A stretch of DNA of 64,000 bases. Source: Comamonas sp. Y33R10-2 (GTDB taxonomy: Bacteria > Pseudomonadota > Gammaproteobacteria > Burkholderiales > Burkholderiaceae_C). Of the stretch, positions 54,494 to 62,817 are shown one piece after another. The DNA lies in contig NZ_CP079925.1 in assembly GCF_019355935.1 (NCBI RefSeq), forward strand, positions 3,224,001-3,288,000, written 5' to 3'. Within the stretch, counting starts at the first letter, position 1. Each line of letters opens with the position of its first letter. The position numbers and the translations under genes are program-made. The notes beneath the pieces are model-generated. The model did not search any database, was not told the origin of the DNA, and saw only the letters and a program-made list of their open reading frames with translations.

Positions 54494-55264
54494 ATGCCAA
54501 ATACTTCCAATATTTCTAGCCATTGCACGGTGAATGCTGCGGGCGCGGGCCACCACAAGGGCGCGCTAGTGCTGTTTTCTGGCGGGCAGGACTCCACGAC
54601 TTGCTTGGCGCAGGCGCTGGCCATGTTTGATCATGTGGAGACGCTGGGCTTTGACTACGGCCAGCGCCACAGCGTAGAGATGGAGGTGCGCGCTGGAGTG
54701 CGCGAGCAGTTGGCCAAGCGCTTTCCTGCATGGGCGCCGCGTCTGGGGGAAGACCATGTGCTGTCGCTCGATGTGCTCAAGCAGATTGGCGGCTCGTCGC
54801 TGACCGACGATGTGGCCTTTGCCATGCAAGCCGATGGTTTGCCCAACACCTTTGTGCCGGGCCGCAATCTGCTGTTTTTGACACTGGCCGGCGCGCTGGC
54901 CTATCGCCGTGGGCTGACGGTGATCGTCACCGGCGTGTGCGAGACCGATTACTCAGGCTACCCCGACTGCCGCGACGACACCATGAAGGCGCAGCAGCTG
55001 GCGCTGAACTTGGGGCTGGAGCGCCGCCTGCGCATAGACACCCCCCTGATGTGGCTGGACAAGGCCCAGACTTGGCAGATGGCTTATGACTTGGGCGGCG
55101 ATGCTTTGATCGAGCTGATTCGCGTGGAGACCCACACCTGCTACCAAGGCACGCGTGATGCGCTGCATGACTGGGGCTACGGCTGCGGCAGCTGCCCGGC
55201 TTGCGAGCTGCGTGCATCGGGCTGGACGCACTGGCGCGCTGCGCAAGCGGCCAGTGCTGATTGA
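54494..55264 (+). CDS. queC: 7-cyano-7-deazaguanine synthase QueC
   Basis: ATP- and ammonia-dependent conversion of 7-carboxy-7-deazaguanine to preQ0 in queuosine biosynthesis. 256 residues, longer than the typical 230. PP-loop [10 protein letters not shown] at about 28-37; [10 protein letters not shown]; zinc ligands at the C-terminus in [12 protein letters not shown]. The other que genes are not in the window. The preceding 126 bp were checked for a preQ1 riboswitch; none was recognised. Confidence 0.95.
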   Translation: MPNTSNISSHCTVNAAGAGHHKGALVLFSGGQDSTTCLAQALAMFDHVETLGFDYGQRHSVEMEVRAGVREQLAKRFPAWAPRLGEDHVLSLDVLKQIGGSSLTDDVAFAMQADGLPNTFVPGRNLLFLTLAGALAYRRGLTVIVTGVCETDYSGYPDCRDDTMKAQQLALNLGLERRLRIDTPLMWLDKAQTWQMAYDLGGDALIELIRVETHTCYQGTRDALHDWGYGCGSCPACELRASGWTHWRAAQAASAD

Positions 55265-55288
55265 ATAGCGCATTGGACTATTGAATTC

Positions 55289-55318
55289 ATAGCAACAAGT
55301 CCATCAATAAAAAGGACT
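55289..55318 (-). repeat. 30-bp palindrome with GTTGCTAT tail, copy e
   Basis: On the minus strand AGTCC..GGACT, then TGTTGCTATGAATT. It is inverted relative to copies a-c and abuts the queC terminator. Confidence 0.5.
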
Positions 55319-55343
55319 TCAAGGCATTTCTCCTTGAAGTCCT
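55313..55343 (+). terminator. Terminator of queC
   Basis: AGGACTTCAAGG pairs with CCTTGAAGTCCT around the loop CATTTCT. The T tail is absent (GGCTTCC follows), so its efficiency is uncertain. Confidence 0.6.
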
Positions 55344-55365
55344 GGCTTCCTTGGTGAAGAGCGGC

Positions 55366-55671
55366 TCAGTCCTCGCTGGGTTCGCGGGCTTCACCTGGCA
55401 ACTTGCTGGAGAGGGACGCCAGCAACGCCCTCGTTTTGCGCTGGCGCATCACGCGCAGCAGGTTAAAGAACACCAGCAGCGCCACCAGCATCAGCAAGAA
55501 CAGCACTTCGCCGCTCCAGCACCACAACCCCACGAAGATGGCGGGCGGCACGATCTCTACTGCCAACAGGTGCAGCAGGCGGCCTTTGCCCGAAGGCAAC
55601 TGCTGGTATTGCGCCAGCAATGCCTTCTCCTGTGCAGACAGTCTAGTAGGGAAGCTGTCCGCCTCCTTCAT
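55366..55671 (-). CDS. Small hypothetical membrane protein
   Basis: 101 residues with two adjacent hydrophobic helices (LLAVEIVPPAIFVGLWCWSG and EVLFLLMLVALLVFFNLLRV) and charged ends. No family is recognised. Its start overlaps the stop of the upstream small gene by four bases (ATGA), indicating translational coupling. Confidence 0.65.
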   Translation of the reverse strand: MKEADSFPTRLSAQEKALLAQYQQLPSGKGRLLHLLAVEIVPPAIFVGLWCWSGEVLFLLMLVALLVFFNLLRVMRQRKTRALLASLSSKLPGEAREPSED

Positions 55672-55934
55672 GCCCTGGCAGCGGGGCGCAAAGCGTTTTG
55701 CCCGGCCTGAATCTGGCCCGCCATGTGGCTGAGCCAGACCTTGCTTTCAGGCAGTTCATACAGAAAGTCCCAAATAGCATCGTGCTGGCGCGGCGTCAGG
55801 CTGCGGGGGCCGTGGCGGCGCATATGGGCCTGCAGTCGGTCCACCACTTCACGTGTGAGGGGTTGCTGCATCACGGTCAGAGGAGGGCGCGGGCGGTAGC
55901 GGCGCTGGGGGATATTCTTGTTCGGGCGACTCAT
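55668..55934 (-). CDS. Small conserved hypothetical protein
   Basis: 88 residues, basic N-terminus (NKNIPQRRYRPRPPL) and a helical remainder (REVVDRLQAHMRRHGPRSLT, WDFLYELPESKVWLS). No membrane segment or signal. It overlaps the downstream membrane protein gene (ATGA), so the two form a pair. It resembles no family I can name with confidence. It lies 31 bp downstream of the 5-formyltetrahydrofolate cyclo-ligase stop. Confidence 0.65.
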   Translation of the reverse strand: MSRPNKNIPQRRYRPRPPLTVMQQPLTREVVDRLQAHMRRHGPRSLTPRQHDAIWDFLYELPESKVWLSHMAGQIQAGQNALRPAARA

Positions 55935-55965
55935 GGCAAACAGTTCAAAAATTCAAACCAAAGGT

Positions 55966-56538
55966 TCAGACAGGCCAGACTACACCGTTGTCGTTCAAGA
56001 TGGCGTCTAGGGGTAAATCATGGGTTTCAGGCTGGAAGTCATCCAGATAACCGTTGGTGTAACCCAGCCCCACGGTAAATGGGCGCGGCGTCAGCTCGGC
56101 CAGCGTGCGGTCATAAAAGCCGCCGCCATAGCCCAAACGGTAGCCACCAGGCGCATAACCCACGCAGGGCACAAACAGCAGCGTGGGCACTAGCAGCTCA
56201 GTATCTTTGGGTTTGGGGATGCCATAGGCGTCTTCCTCCATAGGGCAGCCGGGGTACCAAGCGTGAAAACTCAGCGTCTTACGCTGTTTGTCGATCACGG
56301 GCAGGCCAATTCTGCGTCGTTGTGGGGTACCCTGTAGCTCGCCATCTTCTTTCCAACGATGCAGGGCGGGCAGCGGATCGAACTCTGCCTTGATGGGCCA
56401 GTAAGCGCCAATCACGGTATCGGGTCGCTCCATCAGCCAAAAGCGCATCACCTGCTGAAGCGCATCTGCGCGCTCAAGGCGATTGGGAAGGTTGAGGCGC
56501 AGTTCAATCAACTTGCGGCGTAACGCTGCTTTGTCCAT
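55966..56538 (-). CDS. 5-formyltetrahydrofolate cyclo-ligase
   Basis: ATP-dependent recycling of 5-formyl-THF to 5,10-methenyl-THF; 190 residues. The basic N-terminus MDKAALRRKLIELR and the ATP/substrate loop GYRLGYGGGFYDRTL are diagnostic. GGAGG precedes ATG 56538; the longer frame to 56832 lies inside the divergent slt gene and is rejected. The two starts are separated by only 15 bp. The two small genes follow on the same strand. Confidence 0.93.
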   Translation of the reverse strand: MDKAALRRKLIELRLNLPNRLERADALQQVMRFWLMERPDTVIGAYWPIKAEFDPLPALHRWKEDGELQGTPQRRRIGLPVIDKQRKTLSFHAWYPGCPMEEDAYGIPKPKDTELLVPTLLFVPCVGYAPGGYRLGYGGGFYDRTLAELTPRPFTVGLGYTNGYLDDFQPETHDLPLDAILNDNGVVWPV

Positions 56539-56553
56539 CGGGTAATTTCCTCC

Positions 56554-58533
56554 ATGCACTGGCTGAAGATTTTGACACCGCTTTGTGCGGCTTCTGTGTT
56601 GACTGTAGCTGCTCCGTTTGCGCAGGCACAAAATTCCGGCGATGCCGTGTTGCTGGATATGCAAAAAGCATTCCGTGCACGCAGCCAAACGACACTGACC
56701 CAGCTGCTGCCACAGGCCAGCGGTCACCCCCTTGAAGCTTGGGCCGCTTACTGGGAACTCAAGAATCGCCTTGAAACCAGCGCGCCTGATGAAATCCAGG
56801 CCTTTCTCACCCGTTACGCCGGCAGCTACCAAGAAGACCGTATGCGCAACGATTGGTTGCTGCTGTTAGGCAAGCAGCGCGACTGGAGCACGTTTGGCCG
56901 CGTCTACCCGCAGTTTCGTATGCGCGACGATAAATCCGTCACCTGCTACGCCTTGCTGGCCGATGCCTTGCAAGGCCGTGCAGCTGCTAATGTGGGCCAG
57001 CAGGTGCGTGACTTGTGGATGTCGCAAAAAGATGCCGACGACGGCTGCACCACGGCAGCAGGACAGATGTACGCCAGCAAGCTGATCACCGAAGCGGACG
57101 TCTGGCGCCGCGCCCGGGTAGCCGCTGAAAACAACCGCCAAAAAGCGGCGCGTGATGCGGTAGCCATCGTTGCGCCGGAAGTCGCAGACCAAGTGGCGCT
57201 AGTCTTTGCCTCTCCCGCCAAATATCTGGCCGGCAGCAGCAAGGTGCGCGGGCGCGAGCGCAAAGAGCTGGCGCTGCTGGCCCTGATTCGCATGGCAGCC
57301 AATGACCCCGATGGCGCTGCAGGCTGGCTTGAAGGCGGCTGGGGCGCGCAATTGAATGCGGAAGAGCGCAACTGGGCGTGGGCCGTAGCAGGCAAGCAAG
57401 CCGCCTTCAAACTCTCGCCAGACGCCAACACCTACTTTGGCAAAGTGCGCCGCAATGAAGACCTGAGCGACGAGCTGCTGGGCTGGAAGGTGCGCGCCGC
57501 CCTGCGCGCCGGTGACTGGAAGGCTGTGCGCCGCGCAGTCGATGCCATGGGTGCTGAGCGACTTGATCCCGCTTGGGTCTACTGGAAGGCGAAGTCCATC
57601 TTGGCCAGCCGCCCCAATGCAGAAGAAAAAGCCGAGGCTCAGCAACTGCTGGAAAAAACGGCAGGCAGCGGCAGCTTTTACGAGCAATTGGCGCTGGAAG
57701 ACCTTGGCCAGCGCATCAGCGTGCCGCCCGTGCCCGCAGCGCTTACGGCTGAAGAAAAAGCCGCCGCCCGCGCCAACCCCGGCCTGCGCCGCAGCCTGTA
57801 TGCCATCAGCATCGGCTTGCGCAGCGAGGGCGTGCGTGAGTGGAACTACAGCACCAATTTGCACCAGTCTGGCGGTATGGATGACCGCGAGCTATATGCC
57901 GCTGCCGACTTAGCCTGCGAGCGCCAAGTGTGGGATCGCTGCATTAACACCAGCGAGCGCACCAAGTCGTTTGCCGACTGGAAACAGCGCTTTCCCATGC
58001 CCTATCACGACACGGTGCTCAGCAAGTCACGCAATATTGGCCTGGACCCCGCCTATGTTTATGGCCTGATTCGCCAAGAAAGCCGCTTCATCATGGATGC
58101 GCGCTCGGGTGTGGGCGCTTCCGGTCTCATGCAAGTCATGCCTGCCACCGCCACTTGGACGGCTCGAAAAATCGGCATGACCGGCTTTACCCCCGGCATG
58201 ATTAACGACCGCGAAACCAACATCACCATCGGCACGGCTTACCTCAAGCTGGCGCTGGATGACTTTGATGGCTCTATGGCGATGGCCGCTGCGGGCTACA
58301 ACGCAGGCCCCGGTCGCCCCCGCAATTGGCGCAACGGCCCCACGTTAGACGCTGCCATTTGGGCGGAAAACGTGCCCTTTACGGAGACGCGCGATTACGT
58401 CAAAAAGGTGCTCTCCAACACCACCAACTATGCGGCGTTGATTACCGGCCAGCCTCAGTCGCTGAGGGAGCGTTTGGGCACCGTGGGGCCACGCCCTAGC
58501 AATGAGCCAGCACCTATGAAAGACCTGCCGTGA
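56554..58533 (+). CDS. slt: Soluble lytic murein transglycosylase (Slt70-like)
   Basis: Periplasmic enzyme cleaving peptidoglycan to 1,6-anhydromuropeptides; 659 residues. Signal peptide (MHWLKILTPLCAASVLTVAA, cleaved after FAQA), a long alpha-superhelical U/L domain (about 40-460), and a C-terminal SLT domain with LIRQESRFIMDARSGVGASG (catalytic glutamate in QES), LMQVMPATA and AGYNAGPGR. Divergent from the cyclo-ligase gene with 15 bp between the starts. A terminator follows. Confidence 0.95.
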   Translation: MHWLKILTPLCAASVLTVAAPFAQAQNSGDAVLLDMQKAFRARSQTTLTQLLPQASGHPLEAWAAYWELKNRLETSAPDEIQAFLTRYAGSYQEDRMRNDWLLLLGKQRDWSTFGRVYPQFRMRDDKSVTCYALLADALQGRAAANVGQQVRDLWMSQKDADDGCTTAAGQMYASKLITEADVWRRARVAAENNRQKAARDAVAIVAPEVADQVALVFASPAKYLAGSSKVRGRERKELALLALIRMAANDPDGAAGWLEGGWGAQLNAEERNWAWAVAGKQAAFKLSPDANTYFGKVRRNEDLSDELLGWKVRAALRAGDWKAVRRAVDAMGAERLDPAWVYWKAKSILASRPNAEEKAEAQQLLEKTAGSGSFYEQLALEDLGQRISVPPVPAALTAEEKAAARANPGLRRSLYAISIGLRSEGVREWNYSTNLHQSGGMDDRELYAAADLACERQVWDRCINTSERTKSFADWKQRFPMPYHDTVLSKSRNIGLDPAYVYGLIRQESRFIMDARSGVGASGLMQVMPATATWTARKIGMTGFTPGMINDRETNITIGTAYLKLALDDFDGSMAMAAAGYNAGPGRPRNWRNGPTLDAAIWAENVPFTETRDYVKKVLSNTTNYAALITGQPQSLRERLGTVGPRPSNEPAPMKDLP

Positions 58534-58566
58534 GCAACGTCTAAACACTCATTAATAGATAGCAAG

Positions 58567-58601
58567 AAGCGCTCTATCCGAAAGGAGTTGAGCGCTTTTT
58601 C
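58567..58601 (+). terminator. Terminator of slt
   Basis: AAGCGCTC pairs with GAGCGCTT followed by TTTCTTT; the loop is 15 bases. It is preceded by ATAGCAAG, the inverse of the TTGCTAT tail seen in the short palindrome family. Confidence 0.8.
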
Positions 58602-58710
58602 TTTAATAAATATGTAGCCAAAGCAAGTAGCGAAAGCCTGTATTTTTAATGCTATGTGCATAGAAAAAAGCAGAGAAAACGTAGGCAAAAAACTACATTC
58701 AAACAGCGAA

Positions 58711-58744
58711 TGAGATTGGTTTGCGTTTACAAATCGTACATAAT
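58711..58744 (+). promoter_or_regulatory. Candidate promoter of the TonB receptor gene, possibly Fur-controlled
   Basis: TTGGTT (58716-58721), a 17-base spacer and CATAAT (58739-58744). The sequence around the -35 (AATGAGATTGG) matches one half of a Fur box only; the other half is poor. The leader to the ATG would be about 145 bases. The rest of the 362-bp gap is AT-rich and shows nothing further. Confidence 0.35.
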
Positions 58745-58895
58745 TGCAACCGTCAGAGCCCATAACTTTACATACAACCTCGGCTTTGTCTCCCATTAGC
58801 TGCTCCGCCAGCTGACGCTCAGGCCCCTCCTATCGGGCCGACTCATCTTTCCAATATCTAACAACGACCTGTTGATCACAGGCCGAGGAGTCATC

Positions 58896-61103
58896 ATGTC
58901 CAACGCAGCCCAAAGCCGCGCTCGTCACACCACTTGGCAACCCCGTTTGCTGGCGCTGGCCGCAGCCGCTGTTTGCGCTAGTTCTGCTGCTTTTGCGCAA
59001 ACTAAAGAGTCCACCATGGAAGAGGTGGTGGTCTCCGCCACAGGCTTTGAGCAAGAACTCAAGGATGCGCCGGCTTCAATTTCGGTGGTGACGCGCAAAG
59101 AGCTGGAGAGCAAGAATTTCCGTGATCTGGCTGAAGCACTGCAGGGCGTGGAAGGCATTGATGTCATGGGCGGCACGGGCAAGACCGGTGGCCTCGATAT
59201 CAGCATTCGCGGCATGCCTAGCGACTACACGCTGATCTTGATCGATGGTCGCCGCCAGAACGTGGCTGGCGATGTAACTCCTAACGGCTTTGGCGCAGCG
59301 CTGACCAGCTTTATGCCGCCTGTTTCGGCGATTGAACGCATTGAAGTGATTCGCGGCCCCATGTCCACGCTGTACGGCTCGGACGCTATGGGCGGTGTGA
59401 TCAACATCATCACCCGCAAGGTGGCCAAAGAATGGGGCGGCGAAGTCAGCGTCGGCATGGGCATTCCTCAAGACAGCGAATGGGGCAACCAGTACAAGAG
59501 CAATCTATATATCAACGGCCCTATCAAGTCAGACGTACTTGGCTTGGCCATTCGCGGCAGTGCCAGCGGCCGTGAGGCGTCAGACTGGGTGCTGGCCCCC
59601 AATGCCAATCAACCCGCTGGTGCCCGTAACCCGGCCCCTGCAGAAAGCCGCCAGCACAGCCTGGGTGCCCGCCTGTCTTTGACGCCTAACCGCTATCACG
59701 ACCTGTGGCTGGATGTGGATCAGGCGCGTACTTGGTACAACAACGAAGATGGCCGTTTGGGTAACCGCGATGCGCTCAGGCCTGTTGATAAAAATGGTGA
59801 CTTGGCCTTGCCTGGTTATCGTGATGCGATGCGCTTTAACCGCGATCAAGTCTCTATCGGTCACACCGGTCGACTGGGCTTTGGCACGTTGACAAGCAGC
59901 CTGATGCACACCGAAACCGAGACCATTGGTCGCACTATTCCCAGCGGTGCAGTACCTATTGGCGATGTGCGCGCAGGCACAGATCGTGAACTCAAAACCA
60001 CCAACATGGTGCTGGACAGCAAGCTGGTCGCCCCTTTGGGTGACAAGCATGTTTTGACCGTGGGCGGCCAGTTCTGGGATGCCAAGCTCAAAGATGGTCT
60101 GCTGCCTAACAGCCATAAGCAAACCATGTGGTCGCTGTTTGTGGAAGATGAATGGCGTCTGCGTCAGGGCCTGACCGCCACGCTGGGCGGCCGCTATGAC
60201 CACCATGATGCGTTTGGAGGCAACTTCAGCCCCCGCGCTTATTTGGTGTGGGATGCCGCAACCAACTGGACCTTCAAGGGCGGCGTGAGCCAGGGCTTTA
60301 AGGCCCCGCGTCTGAACCAGTTGATTGATGGCGTGAGCGGGATTAGTGGGCAAGGTGCCACGATCAATATCGGCAACCCCAACCTCAAGCCCGAAATCAG
60401 CACCAGCGTGGAGCTGTCGGCCCTGTTCGACAACAAGTCTGGCTGGACAGCAGGTGCAACGCTGTTCCATAACGACATCAAGGACAAGATTGCTTCTGGT
60501 GGAACCTGTAAGCGAGGCGGTGTTTACATTTCCAGTTGTGCTTACAGTCCGACGGCTAACTATTCCATCAACGTCGACAAGGCCAAGACTATGGGCTTGG
60601 AACTGACCACGCGTGCGCAGTTGAACAAAGAATGGGCAGTGCGTGGTGGCTACACCTATACGCACAGTGAAGTAATTGAAGGCGGTGTGAAAAATGGCCA
60701 GCTGGCCAACACTGCCAAGCATATTGCGAATGTGCAAATGGACTGGACGCCGGCTAGCCAGTGGCGCCTTTGGGCACGTGGCGAATACCGCAGCAAGAGC
60801 CCGCGTTTCAGCGGTTCTTACGCAAAGCTTGATGCTGATGATCAAAAGCCAATCTTTGATGCAGTAGGCGACCTCAAAGGCTATGCACTGTTCCACATTG
60901 GCGGTAGCTACCAAGTCAACAAAAACCTGAGCATCAATGCGCAGATCTTCAACTTGTTCGACAAAGATTTCCGCAAGTACAACCAAGTTAGCGTCAACGG
61001 CACGCCGACATGGGTGAACAGCTACTTCCAAGGTGGCTCTGGCGTCTCGGGAGTGACGCAAGCCGGTCGCACGTTCTGGATAACTGCGAACATGAAGTTC
61101 TAA
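58896..61103 (+). CDS. TonB-dependent outer-membrane siderophore receptor
   Basis: 735 residues. Signal peptide ending ASSAAFA, a plug domain starting EEVVVSATGFEQELKDAP (with IRGMPSDYTLILIDGRRQN and IEVIRGPMSTLYGSDAMGGV), then a 22-strand barrel ending in ...ITANMKF with the C-terminal Phe required for outer-membrane insertion. Similar to FepA/BfeA-type catecholate receptors by the plug and overall length. GAGGAGTCATC precedes ATG 58896. A MarR regulator and a siderophore-interacting reductase lie downstream, consistent with ferric-siderophore uptake. Confidence 0.9.
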   Translation: MSNAAQSRARHTTWQPRLLALAAAAVCASSAAFAQTKESTMEEVVVSATGFEQELKDAPASISVVTRKELESKNFRDLAEALQGVEGIDVMGGTGKTGGLDISIRGMPSDYTLILIDGRRQNVAGDVTPNGFGAALTSFMPPVSAIERIEVIRGPMSTLYGSDAMGGVINIITRKVAKEWGGEVSVGMGIPQDSEWGNQYKSNLYINGPIKSDVLGLAIRGSASGREASDWVLAPNANQPAGARNPAPAESRQHSLGARLSLTPNRYHDLWLDVDQARTWYNNEDGRLGNRDALRPVDKNGDLALPGYRDAMRFNRDQVSIGHTGRLGFGTLTSSLMHTETETIGRTIPSGAVPIGDVRAGTDRELKTTNMVLDSKLVAPLGDKHVLTVGGQFWDAKLKDGLLPNSHKQTMWSLFVEDEWRLRQGLTATLGGRYDHHDAFGGNFSPRAYLVWDAATNWTFKGGVSQGFKAPRLNQLIDGVSGISGQGATINIGNPNLKPEISTSVELSALFDNKSGWTAGATLFHNDIKDKIASGGTCKRGGVYISSCAYSPTANYSINVDKAKTMGLELTTRAQLNKEWAVRGGYTYTHSEVIEGGVKNGQLANTAKHIANVQMDWTPASQWRLWARGEYRSKSPRFSGSYAKLDADDQKPIFDAVGDLKGYALFHIGGSYQVNKNLSINAQIFNLFDKDFRKYNQVSVNGTPTWVNSYFQGGSGVSGVTQAGRTFWITANMKF

Positions 61104-61133
61104 GCCAGAACGCTTAAAGCGCTTCTGAATCAG

Positions 61134-61216
61134 GAGCTGCTAGTGCTAATAAATCAACGGTTTCAAAGGTAAATCCTTCTGAAACCATTGATTCAAAAGC
61201 ACTGGCAGCTCTTTTT
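61134..61216. terminator. Long nested stem-loop terminator between the receptor and marR
   Basis: GAGCTGCTAGTGCT pairs with AGCACTGGCAGCTC, with an inner helix ATCAACGGTTTCA/TGAAACCATTGAT, then TTTTT. The whole structure is about 78 bases, unusually long for a simple terminator. Confidence 0.75.
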
Positions 61217-61234
61217 ATTGATGTGCTCTAGTTT

Positions 61235-61675
61235 TTAATTGACAGACTGAGCGCTGCTCAAGGCCAGTTTCAGCAGCTCGCGCAGCTGCGTTTGCTGATC
61301 GGCGGGAAAGTCGCGCAGCAGCTCGGTGGCAATTTGCTCGCGCCGATTTTTGAGCTGGGTGAACAACTGCTGCCCTTGCGCGCTGAGTTGCAGGCAGCGC
61401 ACGCGCTTGTCGGCTTGGCTGGCGGATCGGTCCAGCCAGCCCTTGTCTTGCAGCTGCGCCAGCGTGCGCGCCATCTGGGCCTTGTCGGTGTGGCTGTGCT
61501 CGACCAACTCTTTTTGCGTAATGCCCGGGTGGCGGCCTGCGTGCATCAGGATGCGGAACTCATTGAACGTCAGCCCCGGCTGAATGCGCTCCAGCGACTC
61601 AAGCAGGCGCGCGCGAAACTGGTGCATCAGGTCGTGCAGCACTTCAAACACATCGGCGGCAAGGGATGAACTCAT
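61235..61675 (-). CDS. MarR-family transcriptional regulator
   Basis: 146 residues. Winged helix with PGLTFNEFRILMHAGRHPG, GITQKELVEHSHTDKAQMAR and the wing DRSASQADKRVRCLQLSAQG. MarR proteins are usually ligand-responsive repressors that bind palindromes as dimers. It is divergent from the siderophore-interacting protein gene, and a perfect palindrome lies between. ATG 61675 (MSSSLAADVF) is chosen; TTG 61690 is less likely. Confidence 0.9.
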   Translation of the reverse strand: MSSSLAADVFEVLHDLMHQFRARLLESLERIQPGLTFNEFRILMHAGRHPGITQKELVEHSHTDKAQMARTLAQLQDKGWLDRSASQADKRVRCLQLSAQGQQLFTQLKNRREQIATELLRDFPADQQTQLRELLKLALSSAQSVN

Positions 61676-61692
61676 GATCGAAAAGGGCAATT

Positions 61693-61707
61693 GTTGACTT
61701 AGTCAAC
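61693..61707. promoter_or_regulatory. MarR operator candidate, perfect palindrome
   Basis: GTTGACTTAGTCAAC (arms GTTGAC/GTCAAC around TTA) lies 17 bp upstream of the marR start and 44 bp upstream of the reductase start. A looser inverted repeat, GTTGATA/TATCAAC, follows at 61714-61739. Confidence 0.65.
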
Positions 61708-61751
61708 TTATTGGTTGATATTTAGTGGACTTTATCAACTTCTTCAGAAAA

Positions 61752-62543
61752 ATGTCCAACATCGAAGTAACCCCCATCATGCAGCGTGTTCGCCACCCCT
61801 TTCGCGCCCGCCATGTGCAATTGCTGGCGCGAGAGCAGGTCAGCCCCGGCTTTATTCGTTTGACCTTGGGCGGGCCTGAGCTGGAGGGCTTTGTCAGCGC
61901 TGGTTTTGACGACCACACCAAACTCATCTTGCCGCAGGAGAGTCTTGAGAAACCCAATCTGCCGCAGATGGTGGATGGCAAGCCGCACATCGATGGCGAA
62001 CGCCCCACCATGCGCGACTACACACCGCTTCACTACGACGCAGCGCACAACACGCTGCAGATGGAGTTTGCCGAGCATGGCACCGGCCCCGCTGTGGAAT
62101 GGGCGCGCACAGCCCCCATAGGCCAGTGGCTAGGGCTGGCCGGGCCGCGTGGCAGCTTGGTGGTGCCTGCTGATCTGGACTGGCATGTGCTGCTGGGCGA
62201 TGAAAGTGCCATGCCCGCGATAGAGCGCCGTTTGGCCGAATTGCCTGCCAACAGCCGCGCCATTGTGCGGGTGCAAATTAGCAATCCCGCCGATCAACGT
62301 GCATGGGCCAGTGCCGCCGTGCTGGATTTGCAGTGGGTGACATCGCTGGCCGACGCGGCGGATGCGCTGGAGTTGCCTGCGGGTGATGGATTCATCTGGG
62401 CTTCTGGCGAGAACCGCGTGATGGCGGATTTACGCAAGCGCCTTCTGGCCAAGCCCGGCGCCAACCCCAAGCGCATGCGCATTGCCTCGTACTGGAAGCA
62501 GGGCGAAGCGGCTCACCATGAGGAGTTGAGCAGCAATGACTGA
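61752..62543 (+). CDS. Siderophore-interacting protein (FAD-dependent ferric-siderophore reductase)
   Basis: Cytoplasmic reductase that releases iron from imported siderophores; 263 residues. FAD-binding RDYTPLHYD (RxYT motif), GPAVEWARTAPIGQWLGLAG and GPRGSLVVP, then the NAD(P)-binding SIP domain with HVLLGDESAMPAIERRL and GFIWASGENRVM, ending RIASYWKQGEAAHHEE. The frame opens at GTG 61725 but ATG 61752 (MSNIEVTPIM) is preferred. Its 3' end overlaps the DUF2798 gene by 8 bases. Confidence 0.92.
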   Translation: MSNIEVTPIMQRVRHPFRARHVQLLAREQVSPGFIRLTLGGPELEGFVSAGFDDHTKLILPQESLEKPNLPQMVDGKPHIDGERPTMRDYTPLHYDAAHNTLQMEFAEHGTGPAVEWARTAPIGQWLGLAGPRGSLVVPADLDWHVLLGDESAMPAIERRLAELPANSRAIVRVQISNPADQRAWASAAVLDLQWVTSLADAADALELPAGDGFIWASGENRVMADLRKRLLAKPGANPKRMRIASYWKQGEAAHHEELSSND

Positions 62544-62817
62544 GATGAGCGAAAAAAGCCGTTTGCATCATCCGCCCCCAAAGCCGAGCCGCAAACTGCA
62601 CAAACGCTTTACGCCGCTGGCGTTTGCCTTCTATATGGCGCTGATCATGGCGTTTTTCATGTGCTGCATCATCGTGGCCGTCAATGGCGGGCTGGGCGCG
62701 GGTTACTGGTGGACGGTGCTCAAAGCTTATGCCGTGGCCATGCCTTCGGCCTTTTTCTGTGTGGTGCTGGTGCGCCCCGTGGTGATGCGGATGGTAGCCG
62801 CCACTGTGCATCACTGA
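62536..62817 (+). CDS. DUF2798 small membrane protein
   Basis: 93 residues. A basic N-terminal stretch (HPPPKPSRKLHKRFTPLAFA) and two membrane helices (FYMALIMAFFMCCIIVAVNG; AVAMPSAFFCVVLVRPVVMR) fit DUF2798. It overlaps the reductase gene by 8 bases and so is translationally coupled; it overlaps the convergent MBL gene by 7 bases at the 3' end. Function unknown, although the location suggests a link to iron uptake. Confidence 0.85.
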   Translation: MTEMSEKSRLHHPPPKPSRKLHKRFTPLAFAFYMALIMAFFMCCIIVAVNGGLGAGYWWTVLKAYAVAMPSAFFCVVLVRPVVMRMVAATVHH

